From Flavobacteriaceae bacterium R38 (GTDB taxonomy: Bacteria > Bacteroidota > Bacteroidia > Flavobacteriales > Flavobacteriaceae): a DNA stretch of 64,000 nt. How positions within the stretch are numbered: the first letter of the stretch is position 1; every line of letters begins with the position of its first letter. The notes beneath the pieces were generated by a model. The model saw nothing but the letters and a program-made list of their open reading frames with translations, ran no database searches and was not told where the DNA came from. The translations under genes were made by a program, and so were the position numbers. Below, piece by piece: positions 33,878 through 42,593 of this stretch. The stretch is from positions 1-64,000 of the forward strand of contig WXYP01000001.1 of assembly GCA_009901575.1 (NCBI GenBank), read 5' to 3'.

Positions 33878-36088
33878 ATGCGTATGAAATTAAGAAAGTT
33901 CCCATTTTTTAGACAACTAGATCAGATGGATTGTGGCCCGACTTGTCTTCGAATGGTAACTAAATTTCATGGACGATCCATCTCAATAGATACACTTAGG
34001 AAAAAAGCCAATATTACAAGAGAAGGAGTTTCTTTAGGAGGTATAGCAGAAGCGGCAGAAGATATTGGTTTCCATACTTTAGCGGTAAGTGTTGATTTTA
34101 AAACATTGGAAGAAGAAGTGCCTTTCCCTTGCATTGCGCATTGGAGGCAACGACATTTTGTTGTAGTCCACGAAATAAAAAAGGATACGGTATATGTAGC
34201 AGATCCTGCTCATGGACTTGTAAAATATAGTAAAGAAGACTTTGTAAAAGGATGGATAGGCAAGAATGCAGATATTGATAGCTCTGAAGGATATTTGTTA
34301 TTATTAGAGCCAACACCGGATTTTTACAATACAGATCCGGATGAAAAAAGGGAATACGGATTTAAATTTTTATTCTGGTATTTTAAGCCGTACAAGAAAT
34401 ATATTATACAACTTGTTCTGGGATTAATTGTAGGAAGCTTACTCCAGCTGGTTTTTCCTTTCTTAACGCAATCTGTTGTCGATTATGGGATCAACTATCA
34501 AAACATAAATTTTGTCTACTTAATACTCATAGCTCAATTGACATTGTTTATTTCTCAAACCACTGTAGAGCTCATAAGAGGATGGATTTTATTGCATATG
34601 ACTAGTAGGATTAATATCAATTTAATATCCGATTTTCTTATTAAACTAATGCGATTGCCGATTGCTTTTTTTGATTCAAAAAATACAGGTGATATTATTC
34701 AGCGTATTTATGATCATAATAGAATTCAAAGCTTCCTGTCGTCAACTACATTAAACACGTTGTTTTCTGCTTTTAATTTTGTTGTATTTGGAATAGTATT
34801 GATCTATTATAATCTTACAATTTTTACCCTGTTCTTTATAGGATCTGTTATTTATGTTGGATGGACACTCTTGTTTTTGAAAAAACGTGCAGAACTCGAC
34901 TATAAAAGATTCGATCAATCTTCGGATAATCAGAGTAGTTTATTTCAATTGATTTCGGGAATGCAGGAAATTAAATTGAATGGCTCAGAAAGAAGAAGAA
35001 GATGGGAGTGGGAAGCAATTCAAGTGCGATTATTTAAGATATCGATTAAAGGATTAGCATTATCACAGACTCAAAATACAGGAGGACAGTTTTTAAATGA
35101 ACTTAAAAACATATTGATCACTTTTATAGCTGCAAAGTCAGTAATTGATGGGGATTTGACTTTAGGAGCAATGCTTTCTGTTCAATATATCATTGGGCAA
35201 CTAAACTTGCCTATAAATAATTTTATCTCTTTTATACAAACAGGACAGGATGCTAAGATAAGTTTAGAACGTTTAGCTGAGATCCATATGAAAGATGATG
35301 AAGAAGATAAAAATGAAGATTATATAAAAGAATTACCTTCTGATAAAACTATAAAGGTTAAAGATCTTAGTTTTCGCTACGGAGGAGCCAGTTCTCCATG
35401 GGTTTTAGAAAATCTTAATTTTGAAATTCCGGAAGGAAAAGTAACTGCCATAGTAGGAGCTAGTGGTAGTGGTAAAACAACATTGATAAAACTACTGCTG
35501 AAATTTTATGAGCCTACCGAAGGAGAATTAGTTATAGGGAATACCAAACTCAACAATATGAGTACCAATACATGGCGTAAGGCTTGTGGATCTGTTATGC
35601 AGGATGGGTTTTTATTCGGAGATACTATTTCCAGGAATATCACCGAATCAGATTCTGAAGGAATAATAGATAAAGAACGTTTGTTGCATGCGGTTAATGT
35701 TGCTAATATTGAAGAGTTTATTGACGAATTACCTTCTGGTTTTAATACAAAAATAGGAAGTAGTGGTGTAAATATCAGTGGAGGGCAGAAACAACGAATA
35801 TTTATAGCAAGATCTGTATATAAAGATCCTAAATATATCTTTTTTGATGAGGCGACTAGTGCATTGGATGCTAATAATGAAAAGGTGATTATGGAGAACT
35901 TGCAAGAGTTCTATAAAGGAAAGACGGTTGTTGTTGTGGCTCATAGATTGAGTACGGTGAAAAACGCAGATCAAATTTTAGTTTTAGACAGCGGGAAGGT
36001 TATTGAGCAGGGAGATCATAAAGAGCTGACAGCTAAAAAAGGAACTTACTATACATTAGTAAAAAATCAATTGGAATTAGGAGATTAA
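33878..36088 (+). CDS. C39-peptidase-containing ABC transporter (PCAT), lanthipeptide export
   Basis: The 736-residue protein has an N-terminal C39 peptidase (about 1-150) with catalytic Cys19 in QMDCGPTCL, the oxyanion Gln13, His in RQRHFVVVH and the Asp of VADPAHG. Next comes a six-helix ABC transporter membrane domain (about 160-460) and an ATPase with Walker A GASGSGKTTL, signature ISGGQKQR and Walker B YIFFDEATSALD. Such transporters cut leaders after a double Gly and export the core. The neighbouring precursor has a Gly-Gly leader, so it is the likely substrate. It overlaps no gene and the HlyD gene starts one base after its stop. Confidence 0.93.
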   Translation: MRMKLRKFPFFRQLDQMDCGPTCLRMVTKFHGRSISIDTLRKKANITREGVSLGGIAEAAEDIGFHTLAVSVDFKTLEEEVPFPCIAHWRQRHFVVVHEIKKDTVYVADPAHGLVKYSKEDFVKGWIGKNADIDSSEGYLLLLEPTPDFYNTDPDEKREYGFKFLFWYFKPYKKYIIQLVLGLIVGSLLQLVFPFLTQSVVDYGINYQNINFVYLILIAQLTLFISQTTVELIRGWILLHMTSRININLISDFLIKLMRLPIAFFDSKNTGDIIQRIYDHNRIQSFLSSTTLNTLFSAFNFVVFGIVLIYYNLTIFTLFFIGSVIYVGWTLLFLKKRAELDYKRFDQSSDNQSSLFQLISGMQEIKLNGSERRRRWEWEAIQVRLFKISIKGLALSQTQNTGGQFLNELKNILITFIAAKSVIDGDLTLGAMLSVQYIIGQLNLPINNFISFIQTGQDAKISLERLAEIHMKDDEEDKNEDYIKELPSDKTIKVKDLSFRYGGASSPWVLENLNFEIPEGKVTAIVGASGSGKTTLIKLLLKFYEPTEGELVIGNTKLNNMSTNTWRKACGSVMQDGFLFGDTISRNITESDSEGIIDKERLLHAVNVANIEEFIDELPSGFNTKIGSSGVNISGGQKQRIFIARSVYKDPKYIFFDEATSALDANNEKVIMENLQEFYKGKTVVVVAHRLSTVKNADQILVLDSGKVIEQGDHKELTAKKGTYYTLVKNQLELGD

Positions 36089-37411
36089 ATGGCAGAAGAA
36101 GAAGAGAAAAAAAGAAAGAGAATTGACGAATTAGATGAGCGTTCAGACCAGGTGAAAGAAGTACTTGGTAAAGCTCCTAATTGGGTGATCCGATGGGGGA
36201 TAACTGTCGTTTTAATTATAGTAATGCTTGTTCTTATTGGAGCTGCATTGATAAGCTATAATGATATTTTATCATCTCAAATAGTTATTACTTCGGAGAA
36301 TCCACCGGTATATTTAGATGCTAAAACTACCGGTAGGTTAACTAATGTATTTGTTGAAGCCAATCAATCGGTAAAAGAAGGAGAGGTATTAGCAGAAATT
36401 GAAAATACAGCAAATTTTGACCATGTGTATTTATTGAAAGAAAAATTAGAAAATTTTTCTACAGATATAGATAATACGGTTTCTCTAAGTTCTTTATTTC
36501 CTTCTTTTTTAGAATTAGGCGATATACAGCTTGATTATGCAAACTTTTTAACAAATTATCAAACTTATATCTTATACTTAGCGCAAGAACCGGATAAGAA
36601 AGAAGCGAGAGGAATATCTAATTTAATAAGTACACAAAAAGAAGTATTAAAAAAACAACAAGAACAGCTAGATTACGAGAAAAAACAATTAGAAATAGCA
36701 GATACCAGGTTAGAGAGAGCACGTGATCTTTTAAATAAAGGTGTTTTTGCAACGGCAGATTTTGAAGATGAAGAAAATAGATTTCTTGCTGCAAGAACGC
36801 AATATGAAAATGCAAAAAATGCAATCTCTAATACTTTATTAGCCATTCAAAATAATAATAGTTCTTTAACACGAACAGACATACAAGGAATACAATCAAG
36901 TAATAGTAATAGACAAGCGTTAGAAATAGCTTATCAGCGATTAAAAAATTCGATCTTACAATGGGAGCAGACCTACATTCTAAAGAGTCCTATAAATGGT
37001 AAAGTAACTATTTTTGATAAATGGAATAAAAACCAAAATGTAAATCAAAACGAAACACTTTACACAATTGTCCCTAATGATCATGAAAAGTTGATAGGTA
37101 AATTAAATGTGCCTATCCAAAATTCGGGAAAGATAGAGATAGGTCAGCGTGTAATCATTAAATTGGCGAATTATCCTAGCCAGGAATGGGGGAGTCTCAA
37201 TGGGAAAATTGTAAACATTTCTGATGTTCCGAAAAGAGGAACTGAGCAAGCCCAGTATACTATTTATGTTGATATTAAGAATTTAATGACAACTTATAAA
37301 AAAGAAATAGAATTTAAGCAGGAAATGCAAGGAACAGCTGAAATTGTTTTAGAAGATTTAACAGTGCTTCAACGGATTTTCTACCAGTTACGGAGCATAT
37401 TTGACGAATAA
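36089..37411 (+). CDS. HlyD-family secretion adaptor protein
   Basis: The 440-residue protein has a charged cytoplasmic N-terminus, one membrane segment at about residues 32-56, a lipoyl-like half-motif (YLDAKTTGRLTNVFVEANQSVKEGEVLAEIEN), a long coiled-coil hairpin at about 175-260, the second lipoyl half and a beta-barrel domain (LKSPINGKVTIFDKWNKNQNVNQNETLY). It should link the C39 transporter to an outer-membrane channel. No TolC-like gene lies in the cluster, so a housekeeping TolC is inferred. It follows the transporter stop directly and converges on the precursor gene. Confidence 0.92.
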   Translation: MAEEEEKKRKRIDELDERSDQVKEVLGKAPNWVIRWGITVVLIIVMLVLIGAALISYNDILSSQIVITSENPPVYLDAKTTGRLTNVFVEANQSVKEGEVLAEIENTANFDHVYLLKEKLENFSTDIDNTVSLSSLFPSFLELGDIQLDYANFLTNYQTYILYLAQEPDKKEARGISNLISTQKEVLKKQQEQLDYEKKQLEIADTRLERARDLLNKGVFATADFEDEENRFLAARTQYENAKNAISNTLLAIQNNNSSLTRTDIQGIQSSNSNRQALEIAYQRLKNSILQWEQTYILKSPINGKVTIFDKWNKNQNVNQNETLYTIVPNDHEKLIGKLNVPIQNSGKIEIGQRVIIKLANYPSQEWGSLNGKIVNISDVPKRGTEQAQYTIYVDIKNLMTTYKKEIEFKQEMQGTAEIVLEDLTVLQRIFYQLRSIFDE

Positions 37412-37468
37412 TTAAATGCTTAGATTTTAGTGAAAATTTTAAGTTTCTTTTTAATTAACTAAAAACAT

Positions 37469-37522
37469 AATCTACAATTAGAGAAATCAACTTAAATAAA
37501 TCAATTTCTTTAACTGTAGATT
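37469..37522 (-). terminator. Long hairpin between the convergent HlyD and precursor genes
   Basis: Arms 37469-37487 and 37504-37522 pair over 19 bp with two mismatches that become wobbles on one strand or the other, with a 16-bp loop. On the - strand it is followed by ATGTTTTTAG, giving a moderate T tract. It probably ends the precursor transcript and perhaps also the HlyD one. Confidence 0.65.
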
Positions 37523-37553
37523 TGAATTAGAGCTGCTCTTTTATTTAATGAAG

Positions 37554-37805
37554 TTACTGACAAGGAAACTCACAGGAAAATACAAGCTGGGTTTCATTAG
37601 GATTGCAGCCTGCTGTGGCTGGACCACATCCATTTTCAGTAAGACAATTACAAGTTACTTCACAACCCAACTCAGGGCCTGTAAAAATGCATTGCGGATT
37701 TGTGGAAACATTCCCGTTGCCTCCTCCAGATAGCCTGGTAGAGTCTAATTTGGAAACCATACTCTTTTTTAAATCTAGTTTGGTATTAAACTTCTTTTTT
37801 TTCAT
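37554..37805 (-). CDS. Class I lanthipeptide precursor, double-glycine leader, Cys-rich core
   Basis: The 83-residue peptide starts MKKKKFNTKLDLKKSMVSKL, whose KLDLKK pattern fits the leader motif of Bacteroidota class I lanthipeptides (LxLxK), then DSTRLSGG, a double-glycine site at residues 27-28 for the C39 peptidase. The core (about 55 residues) has eight Cys (39, 48, 52, 54, 60, 67, 78, 82) and exactly eight Ser/Thr (34, 35, 42, 51, 56, 64, 72, 77), most preceding a Cys at short range. It lacks the FNLD box of nisin-type leaders. I do not recognise the core. It lies downstream of lanC and the split LanB genes, with a 212-bp gap that may carry its own promoter. No similar second precursor was seen. 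Confidence 0.88.
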   Translation of the reverse strand: MKKKKFNTKLDLKKSMVSKLDSTRLSGGGNGNVSTNPQCIFTGPELGCEVTCNCLTENGCGPATAGCNPNETQLVFSCEFPCQ

Positions 37806-37840
37806 AATAAAAAATTTAAAAAGTTGATAAATAATTTATG

Positions 37841-37857
37841 ACAGTAGCAATTACTGT
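37841..37857. promoter_or_regulatory. Inverted repeat upstream of the precursor gene
   Basis: ACAGTA-GCAAT-TACTGT is a 6-bp perfect inverted repeat lying 36 bp before the precursor start. It could be an operator or a 5' UTR hairpin. Such a short repeat may be chance in AT-rich DNA. Confidence 0.3.
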
Positions 37858-38017
37858 TAACTTTAAAATTCTTTATTGAAGGAGGGCAGAAACCTTTTTA
37901 TATTAAGATATATAAGACGAAAACTAATTCTTAATGTAAAAGTAAAATTAAATGACCTTGTATAAAAAATAATTACTTTATTTTAATGTTAAGTAGCTTT
38001 TAATCAACGTTTAACGT

Positions 38018-38917
38018 TTAATTTGTTTTTTGATATTTTTTCTTCGCCCATTCAGACTTATAATATCGATATAAAAAATCATAACAAACCATTTCGTGTA
38101 AACGATTGTTAGATTTGAATAAACGATTCATCAACATATGGATATAACTTCCCATAAGATTATTCAATTCCATTTGAAGCGTTCCGTTTTTATGATGTTC
38201 GAGTATACCTTGAGCTATACCTTCTATATTATTTTTGGTAGCATCAAAAATATCAAGGATGGGAGCAAAATCAGGGTTGTCTTCCCGGGTGAAAATCATG
38301 AAATCACTAATTTTTCCACGGGCATTTCTATATTTAGCATCCAATTGTTTTTTTAAAGGCCTGGACATTCCGAACTCGTTTCCAAAACCTGTTTTTAAAT
38401 TGTCCATTATAGTCAACTTCTCTTCATCAGAATATTGAAATACATTTAATAGATTTTCAATAGCTCTGATTCCAAATAACCAACGTATTTCTTCACCTTC
38501 ATCTCCTTCGATTAAATCAATAAAATCAGCTATCATTTGGCTGTCATAGAAAAATAATCTTTCAGACAATTCCATGGTATTTGTCCCATAACGTTCTAAT
38601 TCTCTTTGATAAGTATCTAATTGAACTTTCCACAGTAGATCTTGCTCAATATAAGTTTTAAAAGGAGCGTGAAGACTATTTACTATTTGTGAAACATGAG
38701 ATGGGTTACTATAATGAAAACGTACTCTTAAATGGTGTTTAGGATCTCCATAACGTATAAAAAACCATTGATTGATAAAACCTCCGTCCATCAATTGTTT
38801 AGCAATTGGGTTGATAATTTCGGTTAAGATTAAATCTGATGTTTTGGGGCCTGTATACAATTTATAGTACAACCAGCTATCTCCAATGATAAAACTTCTT
38901 TGAATATTATTTTGCAT
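38018..38917 (-). CDS. LanB elimination-domain protein (SpaB_C / thiopeptide-type biosynthesis protein)
   Basis: The 299-residue protein matches the stand-alone SpaB_C elimination domain: WLYYKLYTGPKTSDLIL at the start, INQWFFIRYGDPKHHLRVRFH and LLWKVQLDTYQRELERYG. In full-length LanB enzymes this C-terminal domain removes glutamate from glutamylated Ser/Thr to leave Dha/Dhb. Here it is a separate gene starting one base after the stop of the glutamylation-domain gene, so this is a split LanB, as described for pinensins and thiopeptides. It acts with the upstream protein on the precursor encoded next. Confidence 0.92.
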   Translation of the reverse strand: MQNNIQRSFIIGDSWLYYKLYTGPKTSDLILTEIINPIAKQLMDGGFINQWFFIRYGDPKHHLRVRFHYSNPSHVSQIVNSLHAPFKTYIEQDLLWKVQLDTYQRELERYGTNTMELSERLFFYDSQMIADFIDLIEGDEGEEIRWLFGIRAIENLLNVFQYSDEEKLTIMDNLKTGFGNEFGMSRPLKKQLDAKYRNARGKISDFMIFTREDNPDFAPILDIFDATKNNIEGIAQGILEHHKNGTLQMELNNLMGSYIHMLMNRLFKSNNRLHEMVCYDFLYRYYKSEWAKKKYQKTN

Positions 38918-38918
38918 C

Positions 38919-41159
38919 TTAATTTCCTTCTTTTTGGTCAGCTAATTTATTTTGATTGTAGAATGACAATACCACCTGGTTTGTGTAAAAGTTACCTTTA
39001 CTTTTAACAACACTGTCTTTGTCAAATAAGAACTCAGTAATTTTAAAACTAGGTCTCTTTTTTACAGTATCGAGAAGCATCCTTGCAGAAGTAAGATTAT
39101 TAAAATTAATTAATAATTCATTATCTCCGTCTGTTAACATCACATGACTGGGAATTCTTCGTTTGTCTAAAAAAGATTTTAATTCTGATTTTAGTTTATC
39201 ATCATCTTTAAAAACATTCAGTAAAGGTTCTATATCCTTCTTTTTGATATTCCAGTTGGCTTCTTGTAAAATCAGGTTCTTATACTCTATCCTGGGAATA
39301 AACTCATACTCGTTAGCAAAAGGTCCTGTGTTAAAGCCGATTCCACTTCGTATTCCTTGTGTTTGCATATCTGCCAGGAAATGATAAATAGGTAAAGAAT
39401 TAGCAGAATAGTTATGAGCATTTGTCAAATGAGGGATTACCTCTTTATTGGTTTTTTTAGACCTGAGTACAACTTTTCTATTGTTTTTAATAGATACCAT
39501 AAGGTCGTCTAATGGTAATTGTTGTTCCTCTTCTAATAGCGATTTAGCGAGATACGGAATCTCATATTTACGAAAAGCAGGTCTCATCAAAATGTTTCCT
39601 ACCCTGGATTCGGGTAAATGAACTATCTCTGCTAATATTTTATCGTTATTTATTTCTGCTTCAAGGTCAATAATAGATTGGGTATATTCGTTCAATGCCT
39701 GGTCTCCATGACAAAATCTTCCTAATAAATTTGCTGCACTGGAACCACCCGTACCCGAAAACTTAATTTTTTCTTCTCCGTCTATATGTAGTATTTCTAC
39801 CATAGTAGACATGGTGTCAGGAAGGTCATCCCATCCTTGTTCAAAGTTTTTGAAATCCTCATCGGTAAAAACAACAGAGTATGATTTATTTACAAAAGCA
39901 TCGATGAGTTTTTTCTGAACTAAACTATTAAAACTGCTCCAGCTAATTTCTGAGGCTCCGTTTGGAGTATTTCTTCCCGGAAGCACAATATCGTCTACTA
40001 ATGGACTCACATCTCCACTTCCCTGATTTTGCCGATAACCGACACCTATTTCTATATCTAATGCATTTGCCAATAATACTTCCCGTTCTTCATAACGTTC
40101 ATAAAAAGCATCTCTGAATTTTGTTAATGTAGTTTCTTTGTACGGTAATGAAATACTGTTAAGTATTGCCATTCCTTTTCTTACAGAATCAGTTACACTG
40201 GTACTTAAAACATTTTTTGAATACCCCAGTTCCATATCTGTTTGGAAAAGAAATTTTAATTCGAAAGAAGTATCAATTTCTTTCAAATAATTGCTCAATT
40301 CAATGTAGTCTGAAGTTTTGTTTCCTATTTTATTGTCAATAGAAGAGATGATGTCGTCAGCTTTAGTTAAGAAGTTTACTAATTTTTCAGTATTTTTTAA
40401 TTTTTTTAAAACAGATAATATTTGTTCCAGAAACTCCGGTCCGGAAACAGAAGGTTCTAGTTCACTGATTAAAAGTTGACTGGAAACTAATTCATCTATA
40501 AACTCAGTGGCTTCTTCAATTGTTATTTCATCATCGACCAGTTCATTTGCCAAATCCTTTAAATACGCTCCTTTTTTTGCTTTCCCGATAATATGCTGTA
40601 AGTACTCAGAATGATCAACAGCTACAATATGATGATGCCTTTTACTATTTACATATTTATATTCTACATACCTTAACTGATCTCCTGTTTTATAGATACT
40701 GGAATTTGGATAAAAAAGTAATTGCTCTTTTATTTCTTTTGTTTTGATAAGATCTTGTGACAATGCCACCAAATAATTCATATCTAAACGGGTATGTCTT
40801 TTATTAGCAGACGATTCTTTTAGCTCAATATTAGTTTCATCTCCAAAAGTTCCTAATGCACACCCTGCAAAGAGGCCAAAAGGGGTACATCGTGAAGACA
40901 TCCTGGCGATGTATTTCAATAAAGAATATTTAAGCTTATCATCTTTTTTATCCTGATTAGCCCATTTTATAGCTTCTTCACATAACGAAGGAGAAGCCAG
41001 GAAAACTGCTTCTCTTATAATTGGATTTTTAAAGACTTCTTTTATCTGCTCATCTGTAACTTTATCATTTTCTGTGAGCGATTCAAAAAAGTTTAGAGGC
41101 AATAAAGGAGTTCTTAAAACAAAGTTTGAAAAACTTTTATAAGGATTTTTAGTATTCAT
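38919..41159 (-). CDS. LanB glutamylation-domain protein (lantibiotic dehydratase N-terminal part)
   Basis: The 746-residue protein contains the LanB signature YIARMSSRCTPFGLFAG; Arg86 and Arg90 align with NisB Arg83 and Arg87, needed for glutamyl transfer. The rest follows the lantibiotic dehydratase N-domain (RHTRLDMNYLVALSQ, GRNTPNGASEISWSSFNSLVQ, SSAANLLGRFCHGD, HLPESRVGNILMRPAFRKYEIPYL). Full LanB enzymes are near 1000 residues; the missing elimination domain is the next gene. It should use glutamyl-tRNA to glutamylate core Ser/Thr. The gene follows lanC by 38 bp. Confidence 0.95.
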   Translation of the reverse strand: MNTKNPYKSFSNFVLRTPLLPLNFFESLTENDKVTDEQIKEVFKNPIIREAVFLASPSLCEEAIKWANQDKKDDKLKYSLLKYIARMSSRCTPFGLFAGCALGTFGDETNIELKESSANKRHTRLDMNYLVALSQDLIKTKEIKEQLLFYPNSSIYKTGDQLRYVEYKYVNSKRHHHIVAVDHSEYLQHIIGKAKKGAYLKDLANELVDDEITIEEATEFIDELVSSQLLISELEPSVSGPEFLEQILSVLKKLKNTEKLVNFLTKADDIISSIDNKIGNKTSDYIELSNYLKEIDTSFELKFLFQTDMELGYSKNVLSTSVTDSVRKGMAILNSISLPYKETTLTKFRDAFYERYEEREVLLANALDIEIGVGYRQNQGSGDVSPLVDDIVLPGRNTPNGASEISWSSFNSLVQKKLIDAFVNKSYSVVFTDEDFKNFEQGWDDLPDTMSTMVEILHIDGEEKIKFSGTGGSSAANLLGRFCHGDQALNEYTQSIIDLEAEINNDKILAEIVHLPESRVGNILMRPAFRKYEIPYLAKSLLEEEQQLPLDDLMVSIKNNRKVVLRSKKTNKEVIPHLTNAHNYSANSLPIYHFLADMQTQGIRSGIGFNTGPFANEYEFIPRIEYKNLILQEANWNIKKKDIEPLLNVFKDDDKLKSELKSFLDKRRIPSHVMLTDGDNELLINFNNLTSARMLLDTVKKRPSFKITEFLFDKDSVVKSKGNFYTNQVVLSFYNQNKLADQKEGN

Positions 41160-41197
41160 TCATATAAAATTTAAAATAATAAGGGAATTGATTCTGA

Positions 41198-42418
41198 CTA
41201 ACTTATCATTAAACATTCATCCCAATGCGATTCAAAATCAGAAATATGGTCAATAATGGTTAGTCCAATACCAGCTACCCCCTCTAATAAAGATATCCTG
41301 CCTTCCCAATCTTCATCTTTACCATTCCATTGTTTATAACCTGCTTTTCCATCTTCATGAATAGCCATTTTTAATCCGAAATCTATCCAATAATTGGCTG
41401 CTTCTTGAAACACAGGATCGCTGGTTTCTTTATATAAGCGATTAAATATTTGAGCGTTTCCGTAAGATCCGTGACATACCCCTGCATCTCTAATACCAGT
41501 ATCTTCTACCGTAGTTCTATTGGCTCCATGCTTGAGGATGTGCAAGGCTTTATCCTTTAATTCGTTGTCATTTAAAGTTAAAGAAGCTCTCCAGAATGCC
41601 AAACCTACTCCTAAATCTCCATAGCACCAAGCCAGACGACTTTTACTTTTTTCTTCTTTAGGCTCAGTAACCCAACTAGGGTATAAAGAATATAAACCTT
41701 CACCTTTTATTTCATGGCTTTGGATGTATTTTACAGCTCCGGTTAGTAATGGAGCAACACTTTCTTTGAAAGTCTCAATTTCATGGAGCTTAGCTAAAAA
41801 GATAACAATACTTGACATGCCATGAGATAAACTTAAATTATAGCCTCTTAAGCCTGTTTCCATATCTAAGCGAGACTCCCATTTTAATCCGTTACCGTCT
41901 GCATCTTCTTGAGCTGTTTCTTTTAAATAAGTAACCATCCTGGATAAGTATTCTTTGTAACGCTCTTTTAAATCGCCATCTTTTGTATTTCTATATCTTT
42001 TAAGAAAATAATAAGCATAACCTATACCCGCATGTAAAAAATCATATTGTCCTTGTTGCATATCGTAATCCATTACTCCTAAAAGGTATTCATCCAGATC
42101 TGACAGCAGTTCATCATTATCGGAATCCATAAAATCTTCTTCTAAAAGATGTTCGAAAACCCATCCTGCACCTGCTATGCCAGAACAATACGTAGGGAAT
42201 TGGTAGCCATTATTTATTCGATTCACAGCTTCTTCAAGAATATCAACACCTACATCAGCATGTTTGTCTGTGTCAAGGTATTTAGAATAGTAAAAATGAA
42301 ATAAAGCAATTCCTGAGATACCTGCTAAAACTCCTAATTGATCATTTTCTTTATATTCTTCTTTTAGAATCGTACTTATTTCTTTTAATTTTTCTTCTAG
42401 CTCAAGCTTATTTTTCAT
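41198..42418 (-). CDS. lanC: Lanthionine synthetase C-family cyclase
   Basis: The 406-residue protein has the LanC alpha/alpha-toroid motifs and all zinc ligands: Cys265 in RLAWCYGDLGVG, Cys315 and His316 in AGVCHGSYG, plus the likely acid/base His199 in LSLSHGMSS. These match NisC Cys284, Cys330, His331 and His212. It adds Cys thiols to Dha/Dhb to close (methyl)lanthionine rings. It is the first gene of the - strand lanC / lanB-N / lanB-C / precursor series, divergent from murI with 175 bp between starts. Confidence 0.95.
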   Translation of the reverse strand: MKNKLELEEKLKEISTILKEEYKENDQLGVLAGISGIALFHFYYSKYLDTDKHADVGVDILEEAVNRINNGYQFPTYCSGIAGAGWVFEHLLEEDFMDSDNDELLSDLDEYLLGVMDYDMQQGQYDFLHAGIGYAYYFLKRYRNTKDGDLKERYKEYLSRMVTYLKETAQEDADGNGLKWESRLDMETGLRGYNLSLSHGMSSIVIFLAKLHEIETFKESVAPLLTGAVKYIQSHEIKGEGLYSLYPSWVTEPKEEKSKSRLAWCYGDLGVGLAFWRASLTLNDNELKDKALHILKHGANRTTVEDTGIRDAGVCHGSYGNAQIFNRLYKETSDPVFQEAANYWIDFGLKMAIHEDGKAGYKQWNGKDEDWEGRISLLEGVAGIGLTIIDHISDFESHWDECLMIS

Positions 42419-42593
42419 AGTTGTATAATGTGTAGAATGATATAGATTTCTTTTTGCACCAAAATACGAAATTAAAATAATTTTTTGTAGAATTTATCTG
42501 AAACTTTATTCCGCTGTGATTAGATATAATGTAAGATATTACAGTAAGAATTAAATTTAGCTTTTAGAATGATATTTGGTACTTTTGCTTTTA

